A DNA stretch of 49,002 bases, taken from NCBI GenBank assembly GCA_017430965.1, contig JAFRLX010000015.1:1-49002 (forward strand). Direction: 5' to 3'. Positions within the stretch are counted from its first letter, which is position 1. The number at the start of each line of letters is the position of its first letter. The translations under genes and the position numbers were made by a program. The DNA is from Clostridia bacterium. GTDB lineage: Bacteria > Bacillota > Clostridia > Oscillospirales > Acutalibacteraceae. Of the stretch, positions 1 through 9,700 are shown one piece after another. Below the pieces are notes generated by a model. That model saw only the letters and a list, made by a program, of their open reading frames with translations, was not told the DNA's origin and did not search any database.

Positions 1-169
1 CGGTCGAGATGACAAAATAGGAAATCAAGATGACAGTGCGGTTTGTCGAGAGCATCGAACCCTTCAAATTGAGCGAAGCGGAACGGGCGCGGGTGCACCG
101 CCATCAACTCCACTCTCCACTCTTCACACTCCACCCTCAAAACGTTTACTATGTATAACATTTGTTGCA

Positions 170-186
170 CACCCGCATAGCGGGTG
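170..186. repeat. Perfect inverted repeat, 7-bp arms, 3-nt loop
   Basis: CACCCGC / GCGGGTG arms around an ATA loop are read directly. No T-tract follows, so it is not a typical terminator. It lies only 7 bases before a second hairpin, which suggests a composite repeat unit. Confidence 0.6.
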
Positions 187-193
187 GTTGTTT

Positions 194-210
194 GTTCCGC
201 GCGACGGAAC
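194..210. repeat. Perfect inverted repeat, 6-bp arms, 5-nt loop
   Basis: GTTCCG / CGGAAC arms around CGCGA. It is the second of three closely spaced hairpins in this gene-free stretch. No T-tract follows it. Confidence 0.6.
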
Positions 211-220
211 AGTCTAAAGA

Positions 221-272
221 CATTAAAGCAAAATAGTCGCTTAAGGCTGACGCCTAAGCGACTATTTTAATG
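221..272. terminator. Long hairpin, possible bidirectional terminator
   Basis: A 14-bp perfect stem (AAAATAGTCGCTTA at 230-243, TAAGCGACTATTTT at 255-268) is extended inside by GGC/GCC and outside by CATTAA-like pairing. The A- and T-rich outer ends could terminate transcription in either direction, for example that of a gene left of the window. It may instead be part of the repeat cluster at 1-210. Confidence 0.5.
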
Positions 273-429
273 CAATTATGGCGAAAAAGATGCGATTTGA
301 GGGCTAACCTTCGTTACGGGGACTCACCTTTGCGCTGTAGTGCTTTTTTAACGAAATAATATGCGTAAATGACTAAGTGAATGTAGAAAAATTTGTTGAT
401 TTTTTTGCCTGTCAATTTTTGTAATCATA

Positions 430-458
430 TTGTAATTTTTACAATAATATGATAAAAT
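430..458 (+). promoter_or_regulatory. Putative sigma-A promoter of the pyrH operon
   Basis: TTGTAA (430-435), 17-bp spacer, TAAAAT (453-458). The predicted start near 465 leaves a leader of about 45 nt before the pyrH start codon. Both boxes are imperfect. Confidence 0.5.
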
Positions 459-508
459 TATATAAATACTATATAAAATTCATTAATAATCATTGTGAGG
501 AAAAAAAT

Positions 509-1213
509 ATGAAGTACAAAAGAATTCTACTCAAAATTTCCGGCGAGGTTTTAGCCGGTGAAAAAGGCTTCGGTATGGATGATAAAATGATTATGGAAGT
601 CTGTCAATCAATTAAAGCATGTAGAGATTTAGGCGTGGATGTCGGCGTTGTTGTGGGCGGCGGTAACTTCTGGAGAGGCCGCACCAGCGGCGAAATGGGC
701 AGAGTCAAAGCAGACCATATCGGTATGCTTGCGACTGTTATGAATGCGATTGCTCTTTCCGACGGGCTTGACAGATTAGGTGTTCCTGCTGTTGTGCAAA
801 CAGCGGCAGAAATGAAAACCTTTGCCGAGACCTACTATTACAATAAAGCACAGAAGAACCTGGAAAACGGAAAAGTCATTATCTTCGGCTGCGGTACCGG
901 CAATCCATTCTTCTCGACCGATACCGGTGCTGCACTCAGAGCCATAGAAATCGGTGCCGATATTTTAATGAAGGCAACGAATGTAGACGGTGTGTATGAC
1001 AAAGACCCCAATAAGTTCGATGATGCTGTAAAGTACGATAAAATCACACCGCAGGAAGTGCTCGAAAAGAACATCAATGTAATGGACAGTACCGCTTTTG
1101 CGCTTTGTAAAGACAATCATATGCCCATTTTGGTATTCAATTTGGAAGAAGAAAACAGCATTATTGACGCAATTAACGATAAACCCATCGGTACCTTAGT
1201 GGCAGATGAATAA
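509..1213 (+). CDS. pyrH: UMP kinase (uridylate kinase)
   Basis: Phosphorylates UMP to UDP in cytoplasmic pyrimidine nucleotide synthesis; the family is a hexameric amino-acid-kinase fold regulated by GTP and UTP. Visible motifs in this 234-aa protein: KISGE (9-13), the glycine-rich VGGGNFWRG (49-57), ADHIGMLAT (68-76), GTGNPFFSTDT (129-139) and DGVYDKDP (160-167). Length matches the family. An in-frame ATG at 449 lies inside the promoter region; the ATG at 509 has a GTGAGG ribosome site 8 nt upstream and gives the usual MKYKRILLK start, so it is preferred. First gene of the pyrH-frr-uppS-cdsA-dxr-rseP-ispG-polC block; tsf and rpsB, often upstream in Firmicutes, are not in the window. Confidence 0.97.
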   Translation: MKYKRILLKISGEVLAGEKGFGMDDKMIMEVCQSIKACRDLGVDVGVVVGGGNFWRGRTSGEMGRVKADHIGMLATVMNAIALSDGLDRLGVPAVVQTAAEMKTFAETYYYNKAQKNLENGKVIIFGCGTGNPFFSTDTGAALRAIEIGADILMKATNVDGVYDKDPNKFDDAVKYDKITPQEVLEKNINVMDSTAFALCKDNHMPILVFNLEEENSIIDAINDKPIGTLVADE

Positions 1214-1268
1214 TTTTTGTAAATAATAATTGGCAATACATCAGCTCTTAGAGCAGAAAGGTAATATT

Positions 1269-1823
1269 ATGGAACAGCTTTTTGAAAAAACCAGAGTCAG
1301 AATGGAAAAATGTATCACAAGCATGAACAATGATTTTGCGACCATTAGAGCAGGTCGCGCCAATCCCGGCGTGCTCAATAAGGTCACTGTGGATTACTAC
1401 GGCGTTCCCACACAAATCAACCAAATGGCACAGGTGAGCGTTTCCGAGGCAACCAACCTGGTTATCACACCCTGGGATGTCAGCACATTAAAAGCGATTG
1501 AGCATGCCATAAACGAGTCCGATATCGGTATCAACCCGCAGAATGACGGCAAATGCATTCGCTTGATTTTCCCGAAATTAACCGAGGAAAGAAGAAAGGA
1601 AATCTCCAAAGACATTTCCAAGCGCGGCGAAGAAGCCAAAATTGCAGTGCGCGCTGTCAGGCACGATTCTATGGATGCACTTAAAAAAATGAAGAAAAAC
1701 AATGAAATCACCGAAGATGATTTTGATGACGGCGAAGAAGAAATTCAAGACATCACGGATGAATTTGTCAAGAAGTGCGACGAAATCGTAAAAGATAAAA
1801 AAGAAGAGATAATGTCGGTATAA
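1269..1823 (+). CDS. frr: Ribosome recycling factor
   Basis: Splits post-termination ribosomes together with EF-G. The 184-aa length matches the family (E. coli 185 aa). Signature segments are TIRAGRANP near residues 25-33, FPKLTEERRKE in the middle and the C-terminal EEIMSV. An upstream in-frame ATG at 1230 adds a non-conserved extension. The start at 1269 has AAAGG seven bases upstream and begins at the conserved N-terminus. It follows pyrH by 55 bp and is separated from uppS by a single base, so the three are probably co-transcribed. Confidence 0.97.
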   Translation: MEQLFEKTRVRMEKCITSMNNDFATIRAGRANPGVLNKVTVDYYGVPTQINQMAQVSVSEATNLVITPWDVSTLKAIEHAINESDIGINPQNDGKCIRLIFPKLTEERRKEISKDISKRGEEAKIAVRAVRHDSMDALKKMKKNNEITEDDFDDGEEEIQDITDEFVKKCDEIVKDKKEEIMSV

Positions 1824-1824
1824 T

Positions 1825-2559
1825 ATGGCTATATTTAAAAAAGAAACAACAGCTCCTGTTGTGGTGCCGCAGCATATCGCCATTATTATGGACGGTAACG
1901 GCAGATGGGCAAAAAAAAGAGGTCTGCCACGCACCGCAGGCCACAAAAAAGGAGCCAATAATTTTCGAACCATTGCCGATTATATGAATAAAATCGGTGT
2001 CAAATACATGACCTTTTATGCTTTTTCCACGGAAAACTGGAAGCGCTCTCAAGATGAAATCGAAACCATCATGAACTTATTTCAGGATTACCTCGTGGAA
2101 GCTTTGGAAAGGTTCCATGAAACCGATATGCGCCTGGTCTTTATCGGCGACCGCTCTGTTTTAAAGCCGGAATTAGTGGCTTTGATGGATAAAATTGAAA
2201 CAATTTCTAAAGATAACAAGGGCGCAGTTGTCAACTTGGCAATTAATTACGGCGGTAGGCAAGAGGTAGTCGCGGCTTGTAAAAAGATTGCGCAACAGGT
2301 CAAAGAGGGAACTGTCAATCCGGAGGATATCAGTGAAGATATGTTAAGTGACAATATTTTCACCGCCGGTCAGCCGGATCCTGATTTGATTATTCGACCA
2401 AGCGGAGAATTTAGGCTTTCCAACTTTTTAATTTGGCAATCGGCGTATTCCGAGTTTTGGTTTGACAATGTCCTTTGGCCAGATTTTTCCGTCAAGGATT
2501 TAGACAGAGCTATTCAAGATTATTCAAAACGACAGAGAAGATTTGGTGGTGTGAAATAA
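1825..2559 (+). CDS. uppS: Undecaprenyl diphosphate synthase (cis-prenyltransferase)
   Basis: Condenses isopentenyl diphosphate onto farnesyl diphosphate to make the C55 lipid carrier for peptidoglycan and wall polymers. The 244-aa protein has the UPPS signature IIMDGNGRWAKKRGLP with catalytic Asp23, the FYAFSTENWKRS segment, and the C-terminal RPSGEFRLSNFLIWQ substrate-binding stretch. The last usually reads RTSGE in other bacteria, so Thr to Pro is a mild variation. It starts one base after frr and abuts cdsA with no gap, so translation is probably coupled. Its isoprenoid precursors come from the MEP pathway, of which dxr and ispG lie in the same operon. Confidence 0.97.
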   Translation: MAIFKKETTAPVVVPQHIAIIMDGNGRWAKKRGLPRTAGHKKGANNFRTIADYMNKIGVKYMTFYAFSTENWKRSQDEIETIMNLFQDYLVEALERFHETDMRLVFIGDRSVLKPELVALMDKIETISKDNKGAVVNLAINYGGRQEVVAACKKIAQQVKEGTVNPEDISEDMLSDNIFTAGQPDPDLIIRPSGEFRLSNFLIWQSAYSEFWFDNVLWPDFSVKDLDRAIQDYSKRQRRFGGVK

Positions 2560-3468
2560 ATGAAAAAAAGAATAATTACCGCTGCCATTGCTGTTTTAGC
2601 AGGTGTACTGATTATTATCCTTTCGGAGTTTAACCCGTTCTTCTTAGCAGTCCCCATAGCAGCACTGTGTGTGATTAGTGTGTTGGAGCTTTCCAATGTG
2701 CTCAAAATTACCAGTAAAATGCTGAGGGGTGTCTCCGTCGCTTATGCTGCCGTGGCACCGTTTTTGGTCGCGGGCGACGCTTTAGTCGGAAGCATTACCA
2801 AAAAGAGCTATCCGAGTGTCCCGATTGATTTACATACGGTTTTACTGCTGTGCACGATTCTTTATGCACTGTTGGTGCTGCACTCTATGATTAAGCACTA
2901 CACAACTGTTAAATTTGAAACCGTGGCAACTTTAATGTTCGGCACCGTTGCAGTCACTTTAGGAATCACTTTATTATTGGCATTTAATCAGTTTTATCAC
3001 TATTATCACGCTTTTTCCAAAGGTGACTCCATGTTCATCTTTATTTATGCAATGGTGGTTTGCTGGACCTTTGACGGCGGCGCTTACTTTGTGGGCAGTA
3101 AATTCGGCAAGCACAAAATGGCGCCGAATATCAGTCCGAAAAAATCTTGGGAAGGGTATTTCGGCGGTTTGGTAATTGGTGAAATCAGCAGCATCGCGTT
3201 TTACCTGCTCTACACTTTGTTGGCGCAAGGCGACTACCAGCCGAAGATGTTCAATTTAGTCATTGTAGCAGTGATTTCTCCGGTATTAGCTACCTTGTCA
3301 ATCATGGGGGACTTATCCGCCTCTACAATCAAGCGCAACTTCGGTGTGAAAGATTTCGGGAATTTCTTCCCCGGTCACGGCGGTGTGCTTGACAGGTTTG
3401 ACAGTGTGCTGTATGTAACACCGATTTTATATGCAATTTGTAAAGTAATGGTGATGATTCAATCATGA
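2560..3468 (+). CDS. cdsA: Phosphatidate cytidylyltransferase (CDP-diglyceride synthase)
   Basis: Integral membrane enzyme making CDP-diacylglycerol from phosphatidic acid and CTP, the branch point of phospholipid synthesis. The 302-aa sequence is mostly hydrophobic helices. It carries SPKKSWEGYFGG and the family signature SASTIKRNFGVKDFGN followed by PGHGGVLDRFDS near the C-terminus, with the conserved K-D, H-G-G and D-R-x-D residues. It begins directly after the uppS stop codon and overlaps dxr by 4 bases (ATGA), which indicates a tightly coupled operon. Confidence 0.96.
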   Translation: MKKRIITAAIAVLAGVLIIILSEFNPFFLAVPIAALCVISVLELSNVLKITSKMLRGVSVAYAAVAPFLVAGDALVGSITKKSYPSVPIDLHTVLLLCTILYALLVLHSMIKHYTTVKFETVATLMFGTVAVTLGITLLLAFNQFYHYYHAFSKGDSMFIFIYAMVVCWTFDGGAYFVGSKFGKHKMAPNISPKKSWEGYFGGLVIGEISSIAFYLLYTLLAQGDYQPKMFNLVIVAVISPVLATLSIMGDLSASTIKRNFGVKDFGNFFPGHGGVLDRFDSVLYVTPILYAICKVMVMIQS

Positions 3469-4610
3469 CAAAGAATGTATCTATTTTAGGCTCTACCGGT
3501 TCTATCGGTACGCAAGCTCTTGATGTTGTACGAAAGCGCGGGTTCAATGTAACCGCGCTTTGCGTGCATAATAATGTGGAATTATTGGAAAAACAGGCAA
3601 GAGAATTTCAACCGAAATTGGTCGCGGTCTTTGATGAAAGCAAGTATGCGCAGTTAAAAACGCGGCTTGCCGACACTGACATACAAATCGAAGCCGGGCA
3701 TGACGGTTTGTGTGCTTGTGCTACCCAGGCAGAGTGCGATACCGTTTTGACTTCGGTGGTCGGTATGGTAGGTTTGGTGCCGACTTTAAAAGCCATTGAA
3801 GCCGGCAAAAACATTGCTCTTGCCAACAAAGAAACACTTGTTGCAGGCGGCGAATTGGTGATGCGCGCCGCAGCGCAAAAAGATGTGCATATTTACCCGG
3901 TAGATAGTGAGCACTCTGCAATTTTCCAATGCCTGCAATCCTCGCCTCGCAAGTCGGCGCTCAAGCGTATTATATTAACAGCTTCCGGCGGTCCGTTTTT
4001 CGGGATGAATGAGCAACAGCTTAAGGCTGTCACAAAAGCACAGGCGCTCAATCATCCAAATTGGAACATGGGGCAAAAAGTGACCATTGATTCGGCTACA
4101 ATGATGAATAAAGGTTTAGAATTCATTGAAGCAAAGTGGTTGTTTGATATGCAGCCGGAGCAAATTGATATTGTTGTGCATCGCGAAAGCATTGTGCACT
4201 CTATGATTGAGTTTCAGGATAATTCCATTATTGCACAAATGGGTGTACCTGATATGCGCATTCCCATTCAATATGCGCTGACCTATCCGGAGCGCTATGA
4301 ATCTCCCGTGGCGCAGCTGAGCTTCGCAGACTATCCGAAGCTGACATTTTATGAACCGGATTATAATACATTTAAGTGTATTGATATCTGCCGCGATGCG
4401 ATCCGGCGCGGCGGTGTGTATCCGGCAGCGGCAAACGGCGCCAACGAAGCAGCTGTTGCAGCTTTTTTGCAAGATAAAATTGCGTTTTACGAAATTCCTT
4501 TTGTCGTCAGAGATGCGATGGAGCATGCTCCGCAAATTGAAAAAACGACAATAGAGGATATTTTTGCTGCCGATAAAGCAGCAAGGAACTATGTCATTGA
4601 ACAACTGTAA
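3465..4610 (+). CDS. dxr: 1-deoxy-D-xylulose 5-phosphate reductoisomerase
   Basis: Converts DXP to 2-C-methyl-D-erythritol 4-phosphate with NADPH, the committed step of the MEP isoprenoid pathway. The 381-aa length fits. Motifs: N-terminal Rossmann LGSTGSIGTQALDV, metal-binding VDSEHSAIFQ, GGPFFG, and NHPNWNMGQKVTIDSATMMN followed by KGLEFIEAKWLF. The ATG overlaps the cdsA stop codon. With ispG in the same operon, it shows that isoprenoids for UppS come from the MEP route in this organism. Confidence 0.97.
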   Translation: MTKNVSILGSTGSIGTQALDVVRKRGFNVTALCVHNNVELLEKQAREFQPKLVAVFDESKYAQLKTRLADTDIQIEAGHDGLCACATQAECDTVLTSVVGMVGLVPTLKAIEAGKNIALANKETLVAGGELVMRAAAQKDVHIYPVDSEHSAIFQCLQSSPRKSALKRIILTASGGPFFGMNEQQLKAVTKAQALNHPNWNMGQKVTIDSATMMNKGLEFIEAKWLFDMQPEQIDIVVHRESIVHSMIEFQDNSIIAQMGVPDMRIPIQYALTYPERYESPVAQLSFADYPKLTFYEPDYNTFKCIDICRDAIRRGGVYPAAANGANEAAVAAFLQDKIAFYEIPFVVRDAMEHAPQIEKTTIEDIFAADKAARNYVIEQL

Positions 4611-4625
4611 GGAGAAGCAGATTAT

Positions 4626-5687
4626 TTGGGTGTTTTAGCTGTTTTACAAAAAGTATGGCCTTATGTTGTGGCAATCTTACTGTTTTGTGTGATTATTTTT
4701 GTGCATGAGTTTGCTCACTTTATTACCGCAAAGCTCTGCGGTGTTAAGGTGAATGAATTTGCCATCGGTATGGGTCCTAAGCTCATTCAGTTTGGCAAAA
4801 AAGAAACAAAATACAGCTTGCGCTTATTTCCGATTGGCGGTTACTGTGCCATGGAAGGGGAGGATGAAGAAAGCAGTGATTCTCGCGCCTTTATCAATGC
4901 CCCGAAGTACAAGCGGGCACTTATCATTTCCGCCGGCGCGGTGATGAATATCTTTACCGGCTTTTTGATTATCGCCATTCTGCTTTCCACGCAGTCGCTT
5001 ATCGGCACAACAACCATTGCCAAATTCAGCGATAAAGCTGTCAGCAACCGCTATTTGCAGGCGGGAGATGAAATCATCAGCATTAATCGGATGCGCTGTA
5101 TCTCCGATTATGACATTCAAATCGGCTTGATGCGGGATGATGACGGTGTGGTCGATTTCGTTGTTAAACGCGATGGTGAAAAGAAAGCGATTGACGGTGT
5201 AAAATTTAACACCGAAAAAAGTGATGAGGCTTACGGTAAGAATAAAGTAATCATTCAATTTGATTTCATGCTTTTAGGGCAGAAACCGAGTTTTTTGAAT
5301 TGCATTGCTTCCGGCGCAAAACAAACCGTTTCCTTTGCAAGGCTTGTTTTTATCAGCTTATATGACTTGGTTACCGGACAAATCGGTTTTTCGGAACTTT
5401 CGGGGCCGATAGGTACAGTCAAAGCGGTTGCGGAATCCACAGCATACGGCTTTCAAAACCTGATGTTTATTATCGCTTTTATTTCCATCAATATCGGTGT
5501 GTTTAATTTGCTGCCGATTCCGGCGCTTGACGGCGGAAGGTTGTTTATTCTTCTTATTCAAGGCATTACAAGAGACAAAGTGAAAATCAAGCACGAAGCG
5601 CTTATTAATACTATCGGATTAGTGGTGCTGCTTGTGTTTATTGCCGTTGTTTCGGCAAATGATATTTTTAATATCATAAAGGGGTAA
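4626..5687 (+). CDS. rseP: RIP site-2 metalloprotease (RseP/RasP family)
   Basis: Intramembrane zinc protease that in relatives cleaves anti-sigma factors and signal-peptide remnants. The 353-aa sequence has an N-terminal membrane helix carrying HEFAH (His27, Glu28, His31). A single PDZ-like domain follows at about residues 130-200, then a C-terminal membrane region with LLPIPALDGGR (catalytic Asp302). The start is TTG: no ATG or GTG lies upstream in frame, and GGAGAA sits about 10 nt before it. Its position between dxr and ispG is typical of Clostridia; proS, which often follows in Bacillus, is absent. Confidence 0.94.
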   Translation: MGVLAVLQKVWPYVVAILLFCVIIFVHEFAHFITAKLCGVKVNEFAIGMGPKLIQFGKKETKYSLRLFPIGGYCAMEGEDEESSDSRAFINAPKYKRALIISAGAVMNIFTGFLIIAILLSTQSLIGTTTIAKFSDKAVSNRYLQAGDEIISINRMRCISDYDIQIGLMRDDDGVVDFVVKRDGEKKAIDGVKFNTEKSDEAYGKNKVIIQFDFMLLGQKPSFLNCIASGAKQTVSFARLVFISLYDLVTGQIGFSELSGPIGTVKAVAESTAYGFQNLMFIIAFISINIGVFNLLPIPALDGGRLFILLIQGITRDKVKIKHEALINTIGLVVLLVFIAVVSANDIFNIIKG

Positions 5688-5689
5688 TT

Positions 5690-6733
5690 ATGAGGCAGTC
5701 TAAAAGAGTAAAAATCGGTAATTTGACAATCGGCGGAGGTGCACCGATTGCCGTGCAGTCCATGCTCAATATCCCCGCGGATGATGTTGCGGGAAATGTT
5801 GAACAAGCAAAAAGGCTCGAAGCAGCAGGCTGCGAAATTATCAGAACAGCTGTACCGAAGCTTGAAAATGTTGAGCTGATTACGGCTTTAAAAGAGACTA
5901 TTTCCATGCCGGTGGTTGCCGACATTCATTTTGACTATCGCATTGCACTTGCCTGTGCCGAGGCGGGAGTTGATAAAATTCGCATTAACCCCGGCAATAT
6001 CGGCGATGATGCACGCGTTAGGGAAGTAGCCGAAGCGTGCAAAGAGAAAGGCATACCGATTCGCATCGGGGTCAATTCCGGTTCATTAGAAAAAAGTATA
6101 TTGGAAAAATACGGAGCACCCTGCGCCGAAGCTTTGGCACAAAGCGCTTTATACCACGCTTCTTTGTTGGAAAAGTTTGATTTTTCGGATATTGTGATTT
6201 CCTTAAAATCCTCTAATGTCCACACCATGATAGAAGCATACAGGCTTTTGAGCAGCCAATGTGATTATCCCTTACATTTAGGCGTAACGGAAGCCGGCAC
6301 TAAGCAGATGGGTATCGTTAAGAGTGCTATCGGTATCGGAGCGCTGTTACATGAAGGCATCGGCGATACCATAAGAGTCTCTCTTACCGCAGACCCGGTT
6401 GAGGAAATCGATGCTGCCAATCAAATTTTAAAGGCACTGGATTTAAAGCAGAATGAGCCGTATTTAATCAGTTGCCCGACCTGCGGCAGAACAAAGATTG
6501 ATTTAATTGCCCTGGCAGGGGAGGTAGAAAAGCGCTTGAAAGCGGTACATAAGCCCATTAAAGTTGCTGTGATGGGCTGCATTGTCAATGGTCCCGGTGA
6601 GGCGCGTGAAGCCGATATCGGCATTGCCGGCGGTGACGGCGAAGGGCTTATTTTCAAAAAAGGAAAGACAATTATGAAACTGCCGGAAGACCGGCTTGTT
6701 GATGCATTATTTCAAGAAATCGAATCATTATAA
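5690..6733 (+). CDS. ispG: 4-hydroxy-3-methylbut-2-enyl diphosphate synthase
   Basis: Iron-sulfur enzyme of the MEP pathway that converts MEcPP to HMBPP. The 347-aa length matches the short bacterial form. The [4Fe-4S] ligands are visible as CPTC (Cys262, Cys265) and MGCIVNGPGE (Cys297, with Glu304 as the fourth, non-cysteine ligand known in the family). The N-terminal TIM barrel contains GDDARVREV and RIGVNSGSLE. It starts two bases after rseP stops and is followed by polC after 9 bases. Fe-S dependence fits an anaerobic lifestyle. Confidence 0.97.
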   Translation: MRQSKRVKIGNLTIGGGAPIAVQSMLNIPADDVAGNVEQAKRLEAAGCEIIRTAVPKLENVELITALKETISMPVVADIHFDYRIALACAEAGVDKIRINPGNIGDDARVREVAEACKEKGIPIRIGVNSGSLEKSILEKYGAPCAEALAQSALYHASLLEKFDFSDIVISLKSSNVHTMIEAYRLLSSQCDYPLHLGVTEAGTKQMGIVKSAIGIGALLHEGIGDTIRVSLTADPVEEIDAANQILKALDLKQNEPYLISCPTCGRTKIDLIALAGEVEKRLKAVHKPIKVAVMGCIVNGPGEAREADIGIAGGDGEGLIFKKGKTIMKLPEDRLVDALFQEIESL

Positions 6734-6742
6734 GGAACTTTT

Positions 6743-9700
6743 ATGAAAAAAATCAGCGATTTTTATATCGGTCAAGTCAGCGAACCGATTCAAAAGGTCG
6801 GTAACGGTGAGATAGAAAAAATTGAAGTGGATAAAGCTTCCAAATCCGTTACGATTTTTGCTAAATATGAAAAGTTAATCCGAAAAAGCTATTTTTTTGA
6901 TGCGCAAAAATACTTGCAAAATGCTTTATCACTCAATGTAGTGCATATCATTCCTCATTATCCGCAAGAGGCATTTATCGAAAAGTACTTTTCTCAAGTT
7001 GTGTTGGAAGCAAAGTACCGTAAGCCGGTACTCAATAATTTCCTGCACAAAACCATGTCACGCATTAAGGGCAAGACAATTGAAGTCGTTTCGCTCAATA
7101 ATCATCTTGCATATTTACGAGAAAACGGTTTTTGTCAATTAATTCGTGAGATTATCGAAGATGAGTTTTCTCTTTCTTATACGGTCAAATTGATTGACCC
7201 TTCCGATATCGGCATTCAGGTTGATGAAACACCGGTTGAAGAAGAGATGCCGCAGGTTCAAGAAGAAGTGCCGCCGATTGAGGAGCTTGAGGCTCCGCCG
7301 GAACCTTCCGAAGAGCTGCCGCCACCGGCTGAAAATAACATTGCGGTTATGAGTGAAGATGATTTAGTAACCAAAGTCGCAATTCACGATATTAAAAGTG
7401 TCAAAGCGGTCGGTGAAATGTCCAAAACAGCCCCGATTTATCCGCAGGGCGCGGTGAAGATTTTCGGAAAAGACCTTCCATTTGAGGACCCGGTAGCTAT
7501 GAAGGATATCATCGGCAGAGACGGCAGGTTTACCGTTTGGGGCGATATTTTTAAAATTGATTCGCGCGAAACGCGCACCAAAAAAGTCATTATCGAAATT
7601 GAGTTGACCGACTACACTTCCTCTCTAACCATGAAAATAATGAGAGATGCACCGCTTGCCAATAAAATCCTGAAGGATTTATATAAAGGTCAAACAGTCT
7701 TGGTTGTCGGGAAACAAAAGTATGATGAATACGATAAATCCTATGTGCTTGAACCCTATGCTATCAGTGCTGTCAAAAAAGCGGTAAATGATGACACATC
7801 TGCTCAAAAGCGCGTTGAGTTGCATTTACATACCTCTATGTCCGAAATGGATGGCATGACCGCACCTGCCAAGTTGGTGGAGCGCGCTGCTCAGTGGGGG
7901 CACAAAGCCATTGCCATTACCGACCACGGCGTGGTGCAGGCACTTCCGGAAGCTTATGCTGCAGCCAAAAAGAATGATATCAAACTCATTCTCGGCATGG
8001 AAGGCTACTTGGTGGATGACAGCCTCTATCCGGATTTTATGAATATGAAATTGACGGAGTTTCGCCGCCATCACATTATTTTGCTTGTCAAAGAAGATTC
8101 CTCCCTGGACAAAAGTATTCCGAAAGAGGAGAGAACATATGGCAGAAAAAATCTCTATGAGCTTGTTTCCTATTCAAGTGTGAAAGCGTTTAAGCGCAGA
8201 CCGCTCATTCCCAAATCTTTACTGGCAAAAAAGAGAGACGGGCTGTTAATCGGTTCAGCCTGTGAGCAGGGAGAACTCATCCAAGCCGTTTTGCGCGGCG
8301 AGAGCGATGAAACGATTGAAGAATTGGCTGCTTTTTATGACTATATTGAATTACAGCCTAACGGAAATAACGCATTTATGATTCGCTCCGACAAGGAACT
8401 TCATAAATCGATTCGCTCTGAGGAAGACCTGATTAAGCTCAATCAAAAGCTTGTGAGCGTTGCGGATAAGTTGGGCAAACCCGTTGTGGCAACGGGAGAT
8501 GTGCATTTCATTGACCCCGAGGATGCCAAGTTCCGCTCGATTTTAATGTATTCAAAAGGTTTTGCCGATGCGGACAATCAGGCGCCCTTATACTTTAAAA
8601 CAACCGATGAAATGTTGGATGATTTTGCATGGGCAGGCAGCAGGGCAAAAGAGTTTGTTATTGACAATCCCGGTAAAATTGCCGACATGATTCAAGACAA
8701 AATCCCGCCGATTCCTCCCGGCACCTTCCAACCGCATATTGACGGTGCGGATAAAATCTTAACCGACAGCTGTTGGGAGCGCGCGAAAGAGCTCTACGGA
8801 GACCCGGTTCCCGACCACATTGCTTCTCGCTTAGAGCGCGAATTGGATTCTATTATTTCCCACGGCTATGCCGTCTTATATGTTATTGCAAAAAAACTGG
8901 TGGCGGAAAGCGAACGCCGCGGCTATTTGGTCGGTTCGCGAGGTTCTGTCGGTTCTTCTTTGGTGGCGCATTTCGGCAGTATATCCGAAGTGAATCCCTT
9001 ACCGCCGCATTACTACTGTAAAAAGTGTAAGCACTCCGAGTTTTTCCTGCACGGAGAATACGGTTCGGGTTTCGACCTTCCTCCCAAAAACTGTCCGGAA
9101 TGCGGCGAGCCGATGAAGCGCGACGGTCACGAAATACCCTTTGAAACCTTCTTGGGCTTCGATGGCGACAAAGAACCGGATATTGACTTGAATTTCTCCG
9201 GTGATGTACAAAGTGAAATTCACCGCTATACCGAAGACATTTTCGGCAAAGAATATGTCTTTAAAGCCGGAACCATGGCAACAGTTGCCGACAAAACGGC
9301 TTTCGGCTATGTCAAAAAGTATTTAGATGAACACGGCGTAGGGGAGTCTACGCCAAAAGCGGAAATAGACCGCTTAACCATCGGCTGTACCGGTATTAAG
9401 AGAACTACAGGGCAGCACCCCGGCGGTATGGTTGTTGTGCCGGATGAATACTCGGTAGAGGATTTCACGCCGATTCAGTTTCCTTCCAATGATGAAAAAA
9501 AGGGCACCTATACCACTCACTTCGATTTCAAAAACTCGCTGCATGATACGCTTTTGAAATTGGATGAACTCGGTCACGATAATCCGACCATTTATAAGTT
9601 TTTGGAGGATTCCACCGGTGTGCCGGTAATGGAGGCGGATTTATCCGACCCCAAGCTCTATCAACTCATTGTTTCGACGGAGCCGATTGGTGTCAGTCCC

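Larger units (their letters stand above)
1..429. other. Gene-free repeat-rich intergenic DNA before pyrH
   Basis: No convincing reading frame is seen. The first 60 bases carry two related segments (TCGAGATGACA near 4 and TCAAGATGACA near 26), followed by a pyrimidine-rich CTCCACTCTCCACTC-like tract near 110-138. They are followed by two short perfect hairpins and a longer one, annotated separately. From about 275 to 429 I see only AT-rich sequence. The composition resembles a dispersed intergenic repeat, but no second full copy exists in this window, so that is inference. Confidence 0.5.
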
